Shown in pieces: positions 1 to 6,916 of a stretch of 10,318 nt of DNA (its first letter is position 1; every line of letters starts with the position of its first letter). The position numbers and the translations under genes were made by a program. Source of the stretch: JBAYJY01 sp041664945. Its GTDB lineage: Bacteria > UBP15 > UBA6099. The notes beneath the pieces are model-generated. The model was not told where the DNA came from. It did not search any database and saw only the letters and a list, made by a program, of their open reading frames with translations. The stretch covers positions 1 to 10,318 of the forward strand of contig JBAYJY010000166.1 of the NCBI GenBank assembly GCA_041664945.1. Direction: 5' to 3'.

Positions 1-402
1 GCTGCGGCCGATGAAATTCTGAGGGAACTGGAATTCAGCGCCGGCGATCGCGCGGCGGTGTCCTTCGCCATCTCGAATCACGAGGCGTTCAGGCCGGCGG
101 CTGTCGCGGAAACGGAAGACACGCAGCTTATCAGCGACGCTCTTTATGACGCCGATAAGTTTCGCTGGGGACCTGACAACTTTACCGAGACAGTCTGGTT
201 CATGCTCGAAGCCGCGGGCGCGCCTGTCGAAATGATGGTCGCTTCCTATCCGGAAAAGATAAAAGGGGTGGAGGCGGTGATGGAGACGTTCCGAACGAAA
301 ACCGGACGCGAATACGGGCCGGATTTCATCACACGCGGATTGCGCATAGGCGAAAAGATGATTGAGATATTAAATGAGGAACTGCGCCGCGGCGGCGCGT
401 GA
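1..402 (+). CDS. HD-domain phosphohydrolase-like protein, C-terminal part (5' end outside window)
   Basis: The reading frame is open from base 1 to the TGA at 400-402, so this is the last 133 residues of a longer gene. A GTG at 58 is only an internal codon. The visible part has an Ala-Ile-Ser-Asn-His segment followed about 25 residues later by Asp-Ala-Asp-Lys-Phe-Arg-Trp-Gly. That spacing and the DADK(F/L)xxxG motif are typical of the C-terminal half of HD-superfamily metal-dependent phosphohydrolases. The canonical His-Asp doublet would lie upstream of the window, so metal binding cannot be confirmed. The substrate is unknown; the family includes nucleotide and phosphate-ester hydrolases. 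It ends 2 bp from the stop codon of the convergent YbjN-like gene, leaving no room for a separate terminator. Confidence 0.6.
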   Translation, partial: AAADEILRELEFSAGDRAAVSFAISNHEAFRPAAVAETEDTQLISDALYDADKFRWGPDNFTETVWFMLEAAGAPVEMMVASYPEKIKGVEAVMETFRTKTGREYGPDFITRGLRIGEKMIEILNEELRRGGA

Positions 403-404
403 AA

Positions 405-824
405 TCAGAACTGCGGATTCCCGATCGTATAAAAATCAATATCGTAACGTTCCTGAAATCTTCGCGGCGCGTCCATCAATGCGCGCAGCGAAGCCTCGAA
501 TTCAACCTCGTCCGTCGTTTCAAATTCCAGATTGTCGATAAAGCACATCTCCGTGCGGGTTTCCATGGCGAAAGCGCCGTGTTCGATCTTAAAATTCATT
601 TTTAAAAACTCTTTATAAAAATCAATCCCGGTATCCACCGGCACGTCACAGACGAAGACGACGAATTTTATTATATGGCCGCCAGTCCGTCCGCCGGGTT
701 CTATTGAAATAATAACTTTGGGGATTTTGCCTTCAGGATCGACGACGGACCACATATTCTTGATGATTTTGTCCCATTTCACGCCCATATTTGTGAGCAG
801 ATTTTCAATCTGAGTCGATGTCAT
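405..824 (-). CDS. YbjN-like protein (CesT/secretion-chaperone-like fold), copy A
   Basis: This 139-residue protein has no signal peptide or membrane segment, so it is probably cytoplasmic. It starts at ATG 824 behind a strong GGGAGG Shine-Dalgarno (831-836, spacing 6). It is clearly paralogous to the gene just upstream (842-1258). Both begin with IExLLTxxGVK, have a V/LPxDxxxxFxxxxxxxN segment, then HGxFA, then an aromatic-Asp-x-Leu-Glu strand and a C-terminal helix. Length and alpha/beta pattern fit the YbjN / type III secretion chaperone-like superfamily, whose members act as chaperones or adaptors rather than enzymes. No catalytic motif is visible. Only 17 bp separate it from the upstream copy, so the two are almost certainly one transcript. 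The YbjN assignment is by pattern recognition; the paralogy is direct observation. Confidence 0.6.
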   Translation of the reverse strand: MTSTQIENLLTNMGVKWDKIIKNMWSVVDPEGKIPKVIISIEPGGRTGGHIIKFVVFVCDVPVDTGIDFYKEFLKMNFKIEHGAFAMETRTEMCFIDNLEFETTDEVEFEASLRALMDAPRRFQERYDIDFYTIGNPQF

Positions 825-841
825 TGCCGTCCTCCCGGAGT

Positions 842-1258
842 TCAGGTTTCTATGTAAGGAAGTTTCGCGCGGTCGAGTTTCTGTCTGAAAACATCACCGG
901 CGCGCGTGAGCCAGTCGAGCGTGGCGTCCATGTCGTTCTGTTCGCACCCCTCGAGCTCGAGCGTATCTACATAACAGCATGCCGTGTTGTCGATCAGCGC
1001 GAACCCGCCGTGCCCCATGTCTCTGTTTTTTCGGAATATATCCTGAAAAAATTTTACGTCCGCGTCTTCGGGCAGCGAGCCGACGTGGGAGTGGATTTTC
1101 AACAGGTCGCCGGTTTTGCGGAAAGAACCCGTGATCCAAACGAGAGTTCCCTCGATGGACCGCGTGGGGCCGGGAGTCAATTCCCAGGTCCGTTCGTTTA
1201 CGCGTTCGAATTTAACTCCGGCGCCGGTGAGCAGGGCTTCGATTCTTTGTGCCGGCAT
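842..1258 (-). CDS. YbjN-like protein (CesT/secretion-chaperone-like fold), copy B
   Basis: This 138-residue protein is the first gene of a tandem pair with the paralogue at 405-824. The start is ATG 1258 behind a consensus TGGAGG (1265-1270, core GGAGG, spacing 6). The shared skeleton is IExLLTxxGVK at the N-terminus, LPxDADVKFF in the middle, HGGFA, then a CCYVDTLELEG-like strand and a C-terminal amphipathic helix. Copy B carries three cysteines (two adjacent in the strand after HGGFA, one shortly after); copy A keeps only one at the equivalent strand. There is no signal peptide or transmembrane helix. It is likely a small cytoplasmic adaptor or chaperone-like protein of the YbjN type with an unknown partner. 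A plausible sigma70-type promoter lies 47-75 bp upstream. Confidence 0.6.
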   Translation of the reverse strand: MPAQRIEALLTGAGVKFERVNERTWELTPGPTRSIEGTLVWITGSFRKTGDLLKIHSHVGSLPEDADVKFFQDIFRKNRDMGHGGFALIDNTACCYVDTLELEGCEQNDMDATLDWLTRAGDVFRQKLDRAKLPYIET

Positions 1259-1304
1259 ATCGCGCCTCCAGTAATATGTATCATTTAGTTATATTTTCAG
1301 ATTC

Positions 1305-1333
1305 AGTCTATCATAGCGCAAATGTTGCGTCAA
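1305..1333 (-). promoter_or_regulatory. Predicted sigma70-type promoter for the YbjN-like pair
   Basis: On the minus strand TTGACG (1328-1333) is followed after exactly 17 bp by TAGACT (1305-1310). These match the -35 box at 5 of 6 and the -10 box at 4 of 6 positions. The -10 box lies about 46 bp upstream of ATG 1258. The -35 box overlaps the stop codon of the upstream TPR gene (1330-1332), so the tandem pair can have its own promoter even if some read-through occurs. This is a motif match only. Confidence 0.4.
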
Positions 1334-2115
1334 TTAGATTTGCGGATGGGCTTCCCGGTTTCAGCGGCGGGAAGTTTTTTCATGCTCTCAAGGTTGTCGA
1401 GTCGCAATGCAGCGCTCGGATAGCCGGGTTCAGCCTCCATCGCCTTCCGGTAATATTCCTTCGCAAGGGCGGTGTCGCCGAGCATCTCGTTTGCGTAACC
1501 CGCGTCGAACAGGGTGTGCGGATTGTAGGGGTCCGCTTCGATAGCCTTTGCGAGATAGGCGAGCGCGTTCCTGTATTCTTTAGCGCTGTCTTCATTGCGA
1601 CCGGCTTTCGAGGCGCTTTCAGCCTGCGCAATGTAATACTTTGCGAGTTCCGCGCTTGCCGCCGCGTTCTTCGGATTGTTCTTCACAGCTTCAATAAACA
1701 TCCGGGACGCCTCGTTTTCGCGCTTCTCTATCAAAAGATTCAAGCCTTGGCGCGTGTAATAACCGGATAGCAGGCTGCCGCGGTAAAAGACCGCAGCCGC
1801 CGCGATGCCGATCAGCAATATTGCGATAAAAATGCGGAATCCTCCGGAACCGGATTTCGGAGCCGGCGATTCGTCCGGATAAAAATCTTCTTTTGTTGAT
1901 GGCCGGTATGCCGCGGTCGGCGGATTGTGTGATTTCGCGAATGCCTCGTATTCATCCTGCGCCATGTCCGCGGCCTGCGCGGCCGTCTCGTTTGTGATGC
2001 AGCCCTGTTTGCCCAGTTCGATAATCAGCAGGCGCGTCAACGCGGATTGAATCTCTTTCCTGTTCGATATCGGCTGATTGAGAAGCGCATCCGGGATTGT
2101 GATTTTAAAATCCAT
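1330..2115 (-). CDS. Membrane-anchored TPR protein with UPF0175-like N-terminal segment
   Basis: This 261-residue protein has three parts. Residues 1-62 read like a UPF0175-family segment: a beta start (KITIPDALL), a helix, then LGKQGCI-TNETAAQAADMAQDEYEAF, which follows the family's 'elxxxGxIsxgkAAelAgxsxxeF' pattern. Residues 65-92 are a Pro/Ser-rich linker and 93-110 a single hydrophobic helix. Residues 119-231 hold TPR-type helical repeats. The last (about 198-231, NPHTLFDAGYANEMLGD...EAEPGYP) is canonical, and an earlier one has a Ser/Ala-rich insertion. The TPR part should mediate protein-protein contacts at the membrane; orientation is unclear. Start ATG 2115 has a modest AAGGGCGGA ribosome site. 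It lies 67 bp downstream of the DUF6125-like gene on the same strand. The TPR and membrane calls are firm; the UPF0175 call is tentative. Confidence 0.75.
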   Translation of the reverse strand: MDFKITIPDALLNQPISNRKEIQSALTRLLIIELGKQGCITNETAAQAADMAQDEYEAFAKSHNPPTAAYRPSTKEDFYPDESPAPKSGSGGFRIFIAILLIGIAAAAVFYRGSLLSGYYTRQGLNLLIEKRENEASRMFIEAVKNNPKNAAASAELAKYYIAQAESASKAGRNEDSAKEYRNALAYLAKAIEADPYNPHTLFDAGYANEMLGDTALAKEYYRKAMEAEPGYPSAALRLDNLESMKKLPAAETGKPIRKSN

Positions 2116-2131
2116 TTCGCATCCGCCCTTC

Positions 2132-2173
2132 GTAAAATAGCTTGCCGGAATTCGATTAACGGGTTTATTTTAC
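2132..2173. repeat. 8-bp perfect inverted repeat in the leader of the TPR gene
   Basis: GTAAAATA (2132-2139) and TATTTTAC (2166-2173) form a perfect inverted repeat with a 26-nt gap, inside the 67-bp spacer between the DUF6125-like gene and the TPR gene. It could be an operator or a hairpin in the TPR leader. No run of T follows a GC-rich stem, so it is not a standard intrinsic terminator. An 8-bp AT-rich repeat can arise by chance. Confidence 0.3.
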
Positions 2174-2182
2174 CACAAAAGA

Positions 2183-2671
2183 CTATTCAGAGCGAAACTG
2201 CATGAAACAACATTCGTCGCCGGCGCAAATCCTGGACTTCAGTTGAAAAGGGCCGTTGACTCCGAACTCGCGGCTCCAGACAGGATACTCGATTCCGCAA
2301 ATTGTTTCGCCGACGCGGCCCGCAAGGTGTTCGCGTTTCGATTTCAGCATCAGCCGGAACCACGGGCAATCGCGAATTGAAAGCCGCAGCGACTCCTCGC
2401 CGTCCAACTCCAGTTCGACGTCGGCGCCGTCCAGTTCCGCTTTCGCCCGAAGCGCATTCGCAAGCGCCTTCACCCCGGTTCCTTTAATGCCGAGCAGCTC
2501 GCGAAGCGCGCGCGCCTGTATCTTCGGAACGACTTCCCATACGCGCCTGTCGATTTCGAGCGCATGTTCGAAACCGGATTCCTGCTCGGTTTTCATGAAC
2601 CACAAGCCGTCGATCGCTTCGTAAGAGCGTTTGAAAAATTTTGCTTTGACGGCATCGTTGATTTCAGACAT
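2183..2671 (-). CDS. DUF6125-like / L-2-amino-thiazoline-4-carboxylate hydrolase-like protein
   Basis: This 162-residue protein starts at ATG 2671 behind a GGAGG (2677-2681, spacing 5). The N-terminal half is helical, with LWFMKTEQESGFEHALEID and a conserved-looking EVVPKIQARAL segment. The C-terminal half is a beta-rich, cysteine-bearing module: Cys102-Pro-Trp-Phe, Cys125-Gly-Ile-Glu, then Cys149-Ala-Gly-Asp-Glu-Cys154-Cys155-Phe. The layout (CPW, later C-x-x-x-x-x-W, final C-x-G-D-x-C-x-F) is what I recall for DUF6125 and ATC-hydrolase-like proteins. The cysteines could bind a metal or be redox active; no biochemical role is established from sequence. The gene follows the YhaN-like ATPase by 54 bp on the same strand and may be co-transcribed. 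There is no signal peptide. The family name is tentative; the coding call is firm. Confidence 0.6.
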   Translation of the reverse strand: MSEINDAVKAKFFKRSYEAIDGLWFMKTEQESGFEHALEIDRRVWEVVPKIQARALRELLGIKGTGVKALANALRAKAELDGADVELELDGEESLRLSIRDCPWFRLMLKSKREHLAGRVGETICGIEYPVWSREFGVNGPFQLKSRICAGDECCFMQFRSE

Positions 2672-2725
2672 TGAGGCCTCCGGAAAAATTCATGCTCGAA
2701 ACCAGTGTGAATGCGTTTATAAAGA

Positions 2726-5665
2726 TCACGTCCAGCTTGTGACCGTAGGCTGGTCTGCCGAGAGGTCGACGCGCAGGAAATGGTCCACGAAATCTTCAAG
2801 ATAGGGCAGGTGGGAGATAAGGAAAATCTGCTGAAAATTCGATTTCAGCGTTTCGAGAAGGTTGAAGAAAAGTTCCTGCCGCGATTCGTCGAATGAACTG
2901 AACGGCTCGTCGAGGAAAAGGAACTGCATGGCAGAGCCGGAGTGGGCGGTCGCCGCGCGGGCGAACGCGAGGCGAAGCGAAATCAGAAGTTGGTCCACGG
3001 TTCCGCCGCTGAGCGATTCGATGTCCACATAGCCGCCGAATTCGTCGGAATAAACCTGAATATCGAAGTTGTCGTTAAGTCTGACTTTGTGGTAGCGGCC
3101 GCGCGTCATCTTGGGAAGGATCCACCCGAAGTAGGACTCGATCTGTGGAACGAGGCGCTTCTTTATGTCGAGTCCGGTCTGCTGGAAAAGGTTTTCGAGT
3201 TCGCGGTATTTCAGGATCGCGGCTTCCTTGTCGCGCGTTGTCGATTCTATGATGGCTATCTCATCCTGAACCGGCCCGATGCGGTCGAGATCTTTGGCGA
3301 TAATTCTTTTTTCGGCTTCATATTCCCGGATCGAGCCTCGTGATTCGAGGATGCGTTCTTCAAGGTCGGTTTGCTGTGATGTCAGCGCCGCGAACTTCTG
3401 GTCAGAGCAGTCGATATCGTGCGTCGATTCGCGGAGTTCGTAATATTTTATAAGGTCTCCGTCAATATCGCTGATGATTTCCCGGCGCCGTTCTTCGAGT
3501 TTCGCGGCTTCCTCGGTCTGCGACTCGATCCGCTTTGTCTCCATCTCGCATTGCGCGATCTCATCGTTCAACTGCTCGATTCCGGCGTATATTTCCTGCT
3601 CCTCGGCTTTGATCGCCGCTTCGTCCTGATCCGTGACGCCGAGCGACGCCATGCCCGCCTCGATTTTTGCGATCTGCGTTCTGATCGAGCTTATCGTATT
3701 GAGCAGCCCTTCGGATTGTTCGATAACCTGATTGCGGCCGGACATCTGCGCCCGGATCTCGCGGATTCTGTCTTCGAGCCAGTTGCGGCGCTGTTCCTTT
3801 TCGGTGAGCATCGCCGCGGAATCGATGTTGATGATTTCGACGAAAGGCAGCGAGTCGTCCACGAGATTTCGCAGAATTTCGTACTCTGTCAGTATGTCTT
3901 TCATCAGTCCGCGGGCGCGCTCGAGCTCGCGCACGCTGTTCTTGTTCAGCATTTCCAGTTGCTGTTCGAGGTCTTTGAAGCCGGCGGTTTTTATCGATTC
4001 GACTATCTTGAGCGTTTCCTCTGAGCCTTTGTATTCAGTTTTGATGCTTTCGAGGCGCTCTTCGAGTTCCTCGACGGTTTCCTTGAATTCAAAGATGCTG
4101 CGCTGCGCGATGTTGAAAGCGTATGATTGGCGCTGCAGGTCCTGAAGATTGTGCCGGACGTCGCGCAGCCGGGATTGGAAAACGAAGGCGGCGCCGAGCG
4201 TCGGAATCATTAACGAGAGGACGGCGAGCAGCGTGGTATTGTTGAACACGAGAGTTAGAACGACACCGGCGATAAAGCACAGCGCCGCGAGGCCGAGCGA
4301 TATATCGCGGACTCGCGAGTTGGAGCGTTCGGCGATCTGAAGCTTGATGAGCTGGTCCGGATCGGTCTGATCCATGGTTGTGGAATCGATCTGCTTGCGG
4401 ACGCGGTCGAGCTGCCGCTGGAAGGCCTGCTCGCGTTCGAGTTCCATGTCGAGGTCGCGGCGCGTCGCTGTCCGCGCGCGGTCTATTTCGCTGTTCAGCA
4501 AGTCCACGTCCTTCATCATGTGCGAGCAGATCGTGTTGAATCTGTCCGGGCCCGAGAAAGACTGGATGAAATAATCTATCGACGAATGTTCCATTTCGCG
4601 CTCTCGCAGTTCCTTGTCGAGCGCGGCGATTGCGTCTAATTTTCGAGACAGGTCGGAGAGCGCGGCTTCTTTGAGTTCGAGCTGGCCGGCGGCCGAATCG
4701 CGTTTTTCCGCGAACGCGCGCCATTCTTCGAGAAGCTTGTATTTCTCGTCGATCGCGGCGAGGTTCTTTTCGCGGAGTTCGCGAGCGAGCGCTTCCTTCT
4801 CAACCTTGTCGCGGCGCAGCGATGGCAGTTTGTCCGCGTCACGCATCAGCCTGCTGCAGTCGACTTCGACCTGCTTCAACTGCTCGCGGCGGCCCTTGAT
4901 CCGCATGTCCAGAACGTCCACCTGTTCCGCTTTTCTGCGTATGTCGTCGAGCATCGAGATCGTGGACTTCACACGGTCGCGCTCGCGCAGAATTTCGAGC
5001 AGTTTGCGGTTCGATTCGTCCATCCGGCGGTCGATCCGGTCCATGTCGCGCTCGCGCGCTTTGTAAACGGCGAGCACCTCCTGCTTGTCGTCCAGCCGGC
5101 GCCGGATTTCTTTCAGTTCGGTTTCGTCGTTGATTCGCTTCGAGGCGATCCGCTTCGCGGTCTTCTCCATAAAGCCAACGCCGAGCATATTGTTTAAAAC
5201 AAGCCGCCTGTCGTTCGCGTCGTGAAGGATGATGTCCAGTTCCTTCTGCGCTATGAACATCGAATATCTGAATTCCTTAAATGAATAACCGAGCAGTTCC
5301 GCCACCCGCGCCTCGATCTGGTCCGGGTTTGAAGCGAGAACCTCATTTGTCGTGAGGTTGACCATCCGGCCGTCCCGCGTGCCGTCGGCTGAGAGGCGGC
5401 GCATGATCCTGAAAGACTGGCTGCCGGTGGAAAAAGTTATTTCGGAGGTGCAGGTGTCTTGCCCCCAGCGAATTATTTTCGAAGGTTCGCCGTCGACGGC
5501 TTTTGTCGTGCGGCCGAATATGCTGAAGCAGATCAGTTCGCCGATTGTCGACTTTCCGCATTCGTTGTCGCCGAAGATGCCTGTCAGCCCGCGCTCGGGC
5601 AGCGACTTCAACTCGAATTGGTCAAACCTCATGAAGTGGTTTGCTTTAAGGCCGCTGATTATCAC
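2726..5665 (-). CDS. SbcC/Rad50-like SMC-type ATPase, YhaN-like, with central transmembrane hairpin
   Basis: This 979-residue ABC/SMC-type ATPase is likely the structural subunit of an Mre11/Rad50-like complex acting on DNA ends. Visible motifs are the Walker A GDNECGKST (32-40), a Q-loop region around SMFIAQKELD (135-144), the ABC signature LSGGTVDQ (885-892), Walker B FLFLDEP (915-921) with D919 and E920, a D-loop SSFDESR, and the switch His in LISHL. Heptad-rich coiled coil fills about 165-450 and 500-830. At the midpoint, where Rad50 has a CxxC zinc hook, there is none. Residues about 455-497 form two hydrophobic stretches around an FNNTT turn, as in YhaN-type proteins, implying membrane anchoring. 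It starts with GTG at 5665, overlapping the phosphoesterase stop by 4 bp (GTGA). An AGAGGA (5672-5677, spacing 6) supports that start and implies translational coupling. Whether it is bacterial SbcC proper or a YhaN-like relative rests on the hairpin and its length. Confidence 0.85.
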   Translation of the reverse strand: MIISGLKANHFMRFDQFELKSLPERGLTGIFGDNECGKSTIGELICFSIFGRTTKAVDGEPSKIIRWGQDTCTSEITFSTGSQSFRIMRRLSADGTRDGRMVNLTTNEVLASNPDQIEARVAELLGYSFKEFRYSMFIAQKELDIILHDANDRRLVLNNMLGVGFMEKTAKRIASKRINDETELKEIRRRLDDKQEVLAVYKARERDMDRIDRRMDESNRKLLEILRERDRVKSTISMLDDIRRKAEQVDVLDMRIKGRREQLKQVEVDCSRLMRDADKLPSLRRDKVEKEALARELREKNLAAIDEKYKLLEEWRAFAEKRDSAAGQLELKEAALSDLSRKLDAIAALDKELREREMEHSSIDYFIQSFSGPDRFNTICSHMMKDVDLLNSEIDRARTATRRDLDMELEREQAFQRQLDRVRKQIDSTTMDQTDPDQLIKLQIAERSNSRVRDISLGLAALCFIAGVVLTLVFNNTTLLAVLSLMIPTLGAAFVFQSRLRDVRHNLQDLQRQSYAFNIAQRSIFEFKETVEELEERLESIKTEYKGSEETLKIVESIKTAGFKDLEQQLEMLNKNSVRELERARGLMKDILTEYEILRNLVDDSLPFVEIINIDSAAMLTEKEQRRNWLEDRIREIRAQMSGRNQVIEQSEGLLNTISSIRTQIAKIEAGMASLGVTDQDEAAIKAEEQEIYAGIEQLNDEIAQCEMETKRIESQTEEAAKLEERRREIISDIDGDLIKYYELRESTHDIDCSDQKFAALTSQQTDLEERILESRGSIREYEAEKRIIAKDLDRIGPVQDEIAIIESTTRDKEAAILKYRELENLFQQTGLDIKKRLVPQIESYFGWILPKMTRGRYHKVRLNDNFDIQVYSDEFGGYVDIESLSGGTVDQLLISLRLAFARAATAHSGSAMQFLFLDEPFSSFDESRQELFFNLLETLKSNFQQIFLISHLPYLEDFVDHFLRVDLSADQPTVTSWT

Positions 5666-6843
5666 TTGTTTTCCTCTATCTCCCGCAAGCCCATTTCGTA
5701 AAGTTCCTCGAGCAGCTTGACCTCGTCGCCGCGCTCTTTAGCGCCCAGAATTTCGCGGCCCACGAAGCGCTTGAATTCCTCGGCCGGCGAGCCGACCCTC
5801 AACGCCTCAAACTTGAAGTCCGCGCTCTCGTCCACAAGCGCGAGTCTGTTTTCGATGTGCACGAACGCGAATTTCTCGCGCAGTTTCGCGAGCAGCCCAC
5901 TCTTCTGGAACTTGTTGAACGCCTCGAACGTCGACTGCCCGTTCAGAACGGCATAAAGAATTTTATCCTTGCCGCCCCGTTTGACGAGGTCGGAGAACGC
6001 GCCTTCGATGTCTTTGTCGTCGACCGAGCAGGTGAGGTTGATGTATTCGAGCGGCCGGGCGGAAGTGCGCACGGTCTGCGGCGACTGCGCGCGGCCGTCC
6101 TCGATCGTAAACGTGATGAAGCATTTCCGCTCCCGGTCGTCGTCGAAGTTGAAGCGTTCGAGGCTGCCCGGATAAATCGCGGTGAAATCGCCCGCCTCGA
6201 TCAGGTCTAACTTGTGCCGGTGGCCGAGCGCCACATACTGATAGCCGCGCTCGCGCAACGGCGCGAGTATCCGCTCTCGCAACAGGTCGTTCGTAATGTT
6301 TATGAGATCCTGCCGCCGCGAATATGTGCAAAGAATGAATATTCCCGCTCGGTCTTTCGGCGCCGGAATGTCACGCTTTTTGAATTCTTCATCGAAAAAC
6401 AGCGCCGCCTGACATGACGACACAATTATTTTCTGACCATCGAATTCTAGATTGATCGATTCCGGATTGTTCCCGGCCCCGATTACGCTGACATAGTTCA
6501 GATGGTCGAAAATCGTCAGGCTGCAGTCCGCCTCGCCGCCTTTTTTAACGATCATTTCTTCCTGACCGGGCGTTAGCACGATCCTTGTTCCTGGAAGCGC
6601 GTCGTGTATGCGCCCGAATGAGCGCAGCGCCGCCGACACTGTTTCGCGATTCGGATGAATCTTGTCGAACAGGCTGCCGGATATAAGGATAAGATGCGTT
6701 TTGTTCTTGATCGCGTAGTCGACCAGATCGTTGAAAACGCGCAGAACATCTTCTGTGCGCAGCTTCTCCGCCTCGCTGTCGAGGCTCGGGAAACGGCGTC
6801 CCAAGTGGATGTCTGACGTATGTATTACTCTGACAGGCGCCAT
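5662..6843 (-). CDS. SbcD/Mre11-like (YhaO-like) metallophosphoesterase with degenerate active site
   Basis: This 393-residue calcineurin-like phosphoesterase is the partner of the Rad50-like ATPase encoded immediately downstream. Fold markers are motif I TSD11IH13LG, a helix-rich segment, LILISGSLFD (51-60), VLTPGQEE (89-96), IFILCTYS (168-175), ALGH208RH210 (205-210), and YPGSLERFNF (224-233), a conserved Mre11/SbcD feature after the last metal motif. Key residues are replaced: the bridging Asp of GDxxD is Ser57, the Asn-His of GNH(D/E) is Gln94-Glu95, and the fourth-motif His is Cys172. Active Mre11 uses these for its second metal and for catalysis, so nuclease activity is probably lost. 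The C-terminal helix (about 355-391) may bind the base of the partner coiled coil. Start ATG 6843 has only a distant AAGGA (14 nt away), but no alternative start is visible upstream. The family call is firm; inactivity is inference. Confidence 0.85.
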   Translation of the reverse strand: MAPVRVIHTSDIHLGRRFPSLDSEAEKLRTEDVLRVFNDLVDYAIKNKTHLILISGSLFDKIHPNRETVSAALRSFGRIHDALPGTRIVLTPGQEEMIVKKGGEADCSLTIFDHLNYVSVIGAGNNPESINLEFDGQKIIVSSCQAALFFDEEFKKRDIPAPKDRAGIFILCTYSRRQDLINITNDLLRERILAPLRERGYQYVALGHRHKLDLIEAGDFTAIYPGSLERFNFDDDRERKCFITFTIEDGRAQSPQTVRTSARPLEYINLTCSVDDKDIEGAFSDLVKRGGKDKILYAVLNGQSTFEAFNKFQKSGLLAKLREKFAFVHIENRLALVDESADFKFEALRVGSPAEEFKRFVGREILGAKERGDEVKLLEELYEMGLREIEENK

Positions 6844-6862
6844 TATTGTTTGACAGTTCCTT

Positions 6863-6881
6863 CCGGCGGAATAGCCGCCGG
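6863..6881. repeat. Perfect 7-bp GC hairpin just upstream of the YhaO-like gene
   Basis: CCGGCGG (6863-6869) and CCGCCGG (6875-6881) form a perfect 7-bp stem with a 5-nt loop. In minus-strand RNA the stem lies directly 5' of the AAGGA ribosome site of the YhaO-like gene, so it may affect translation or protect the transcript. No T-tract follows on either strand, so it is not a standard intrinsic terminator. Confidence 0.45.
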
Positions 6882-6916
6882 CCCGGCTCCCGGTTTGATG
6901 AGGCCGGATCTTTACA

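Noticed and set aside
58..402. GTG at 58 as the start of the first gene
   Set aside because: The frame is open to base 1 and the upstream residues continue a coherent helical sequence, so the gene begins outside the window.
405..1258. The tandem small genes as a toxin-antitoxin pair
   Set aside because: The two products are paralogues with the same fold pattern, unlike a toxin with its antitoxin.
3419..4724. Long open frames overlapping the Rad50-like ATPase in other frames
   Set aside because: They have low-complexity, Arg/Ser-rich translations with no family features and lie inside a gene with all ATPase motifs. They are by-products of GC-biased codon use.
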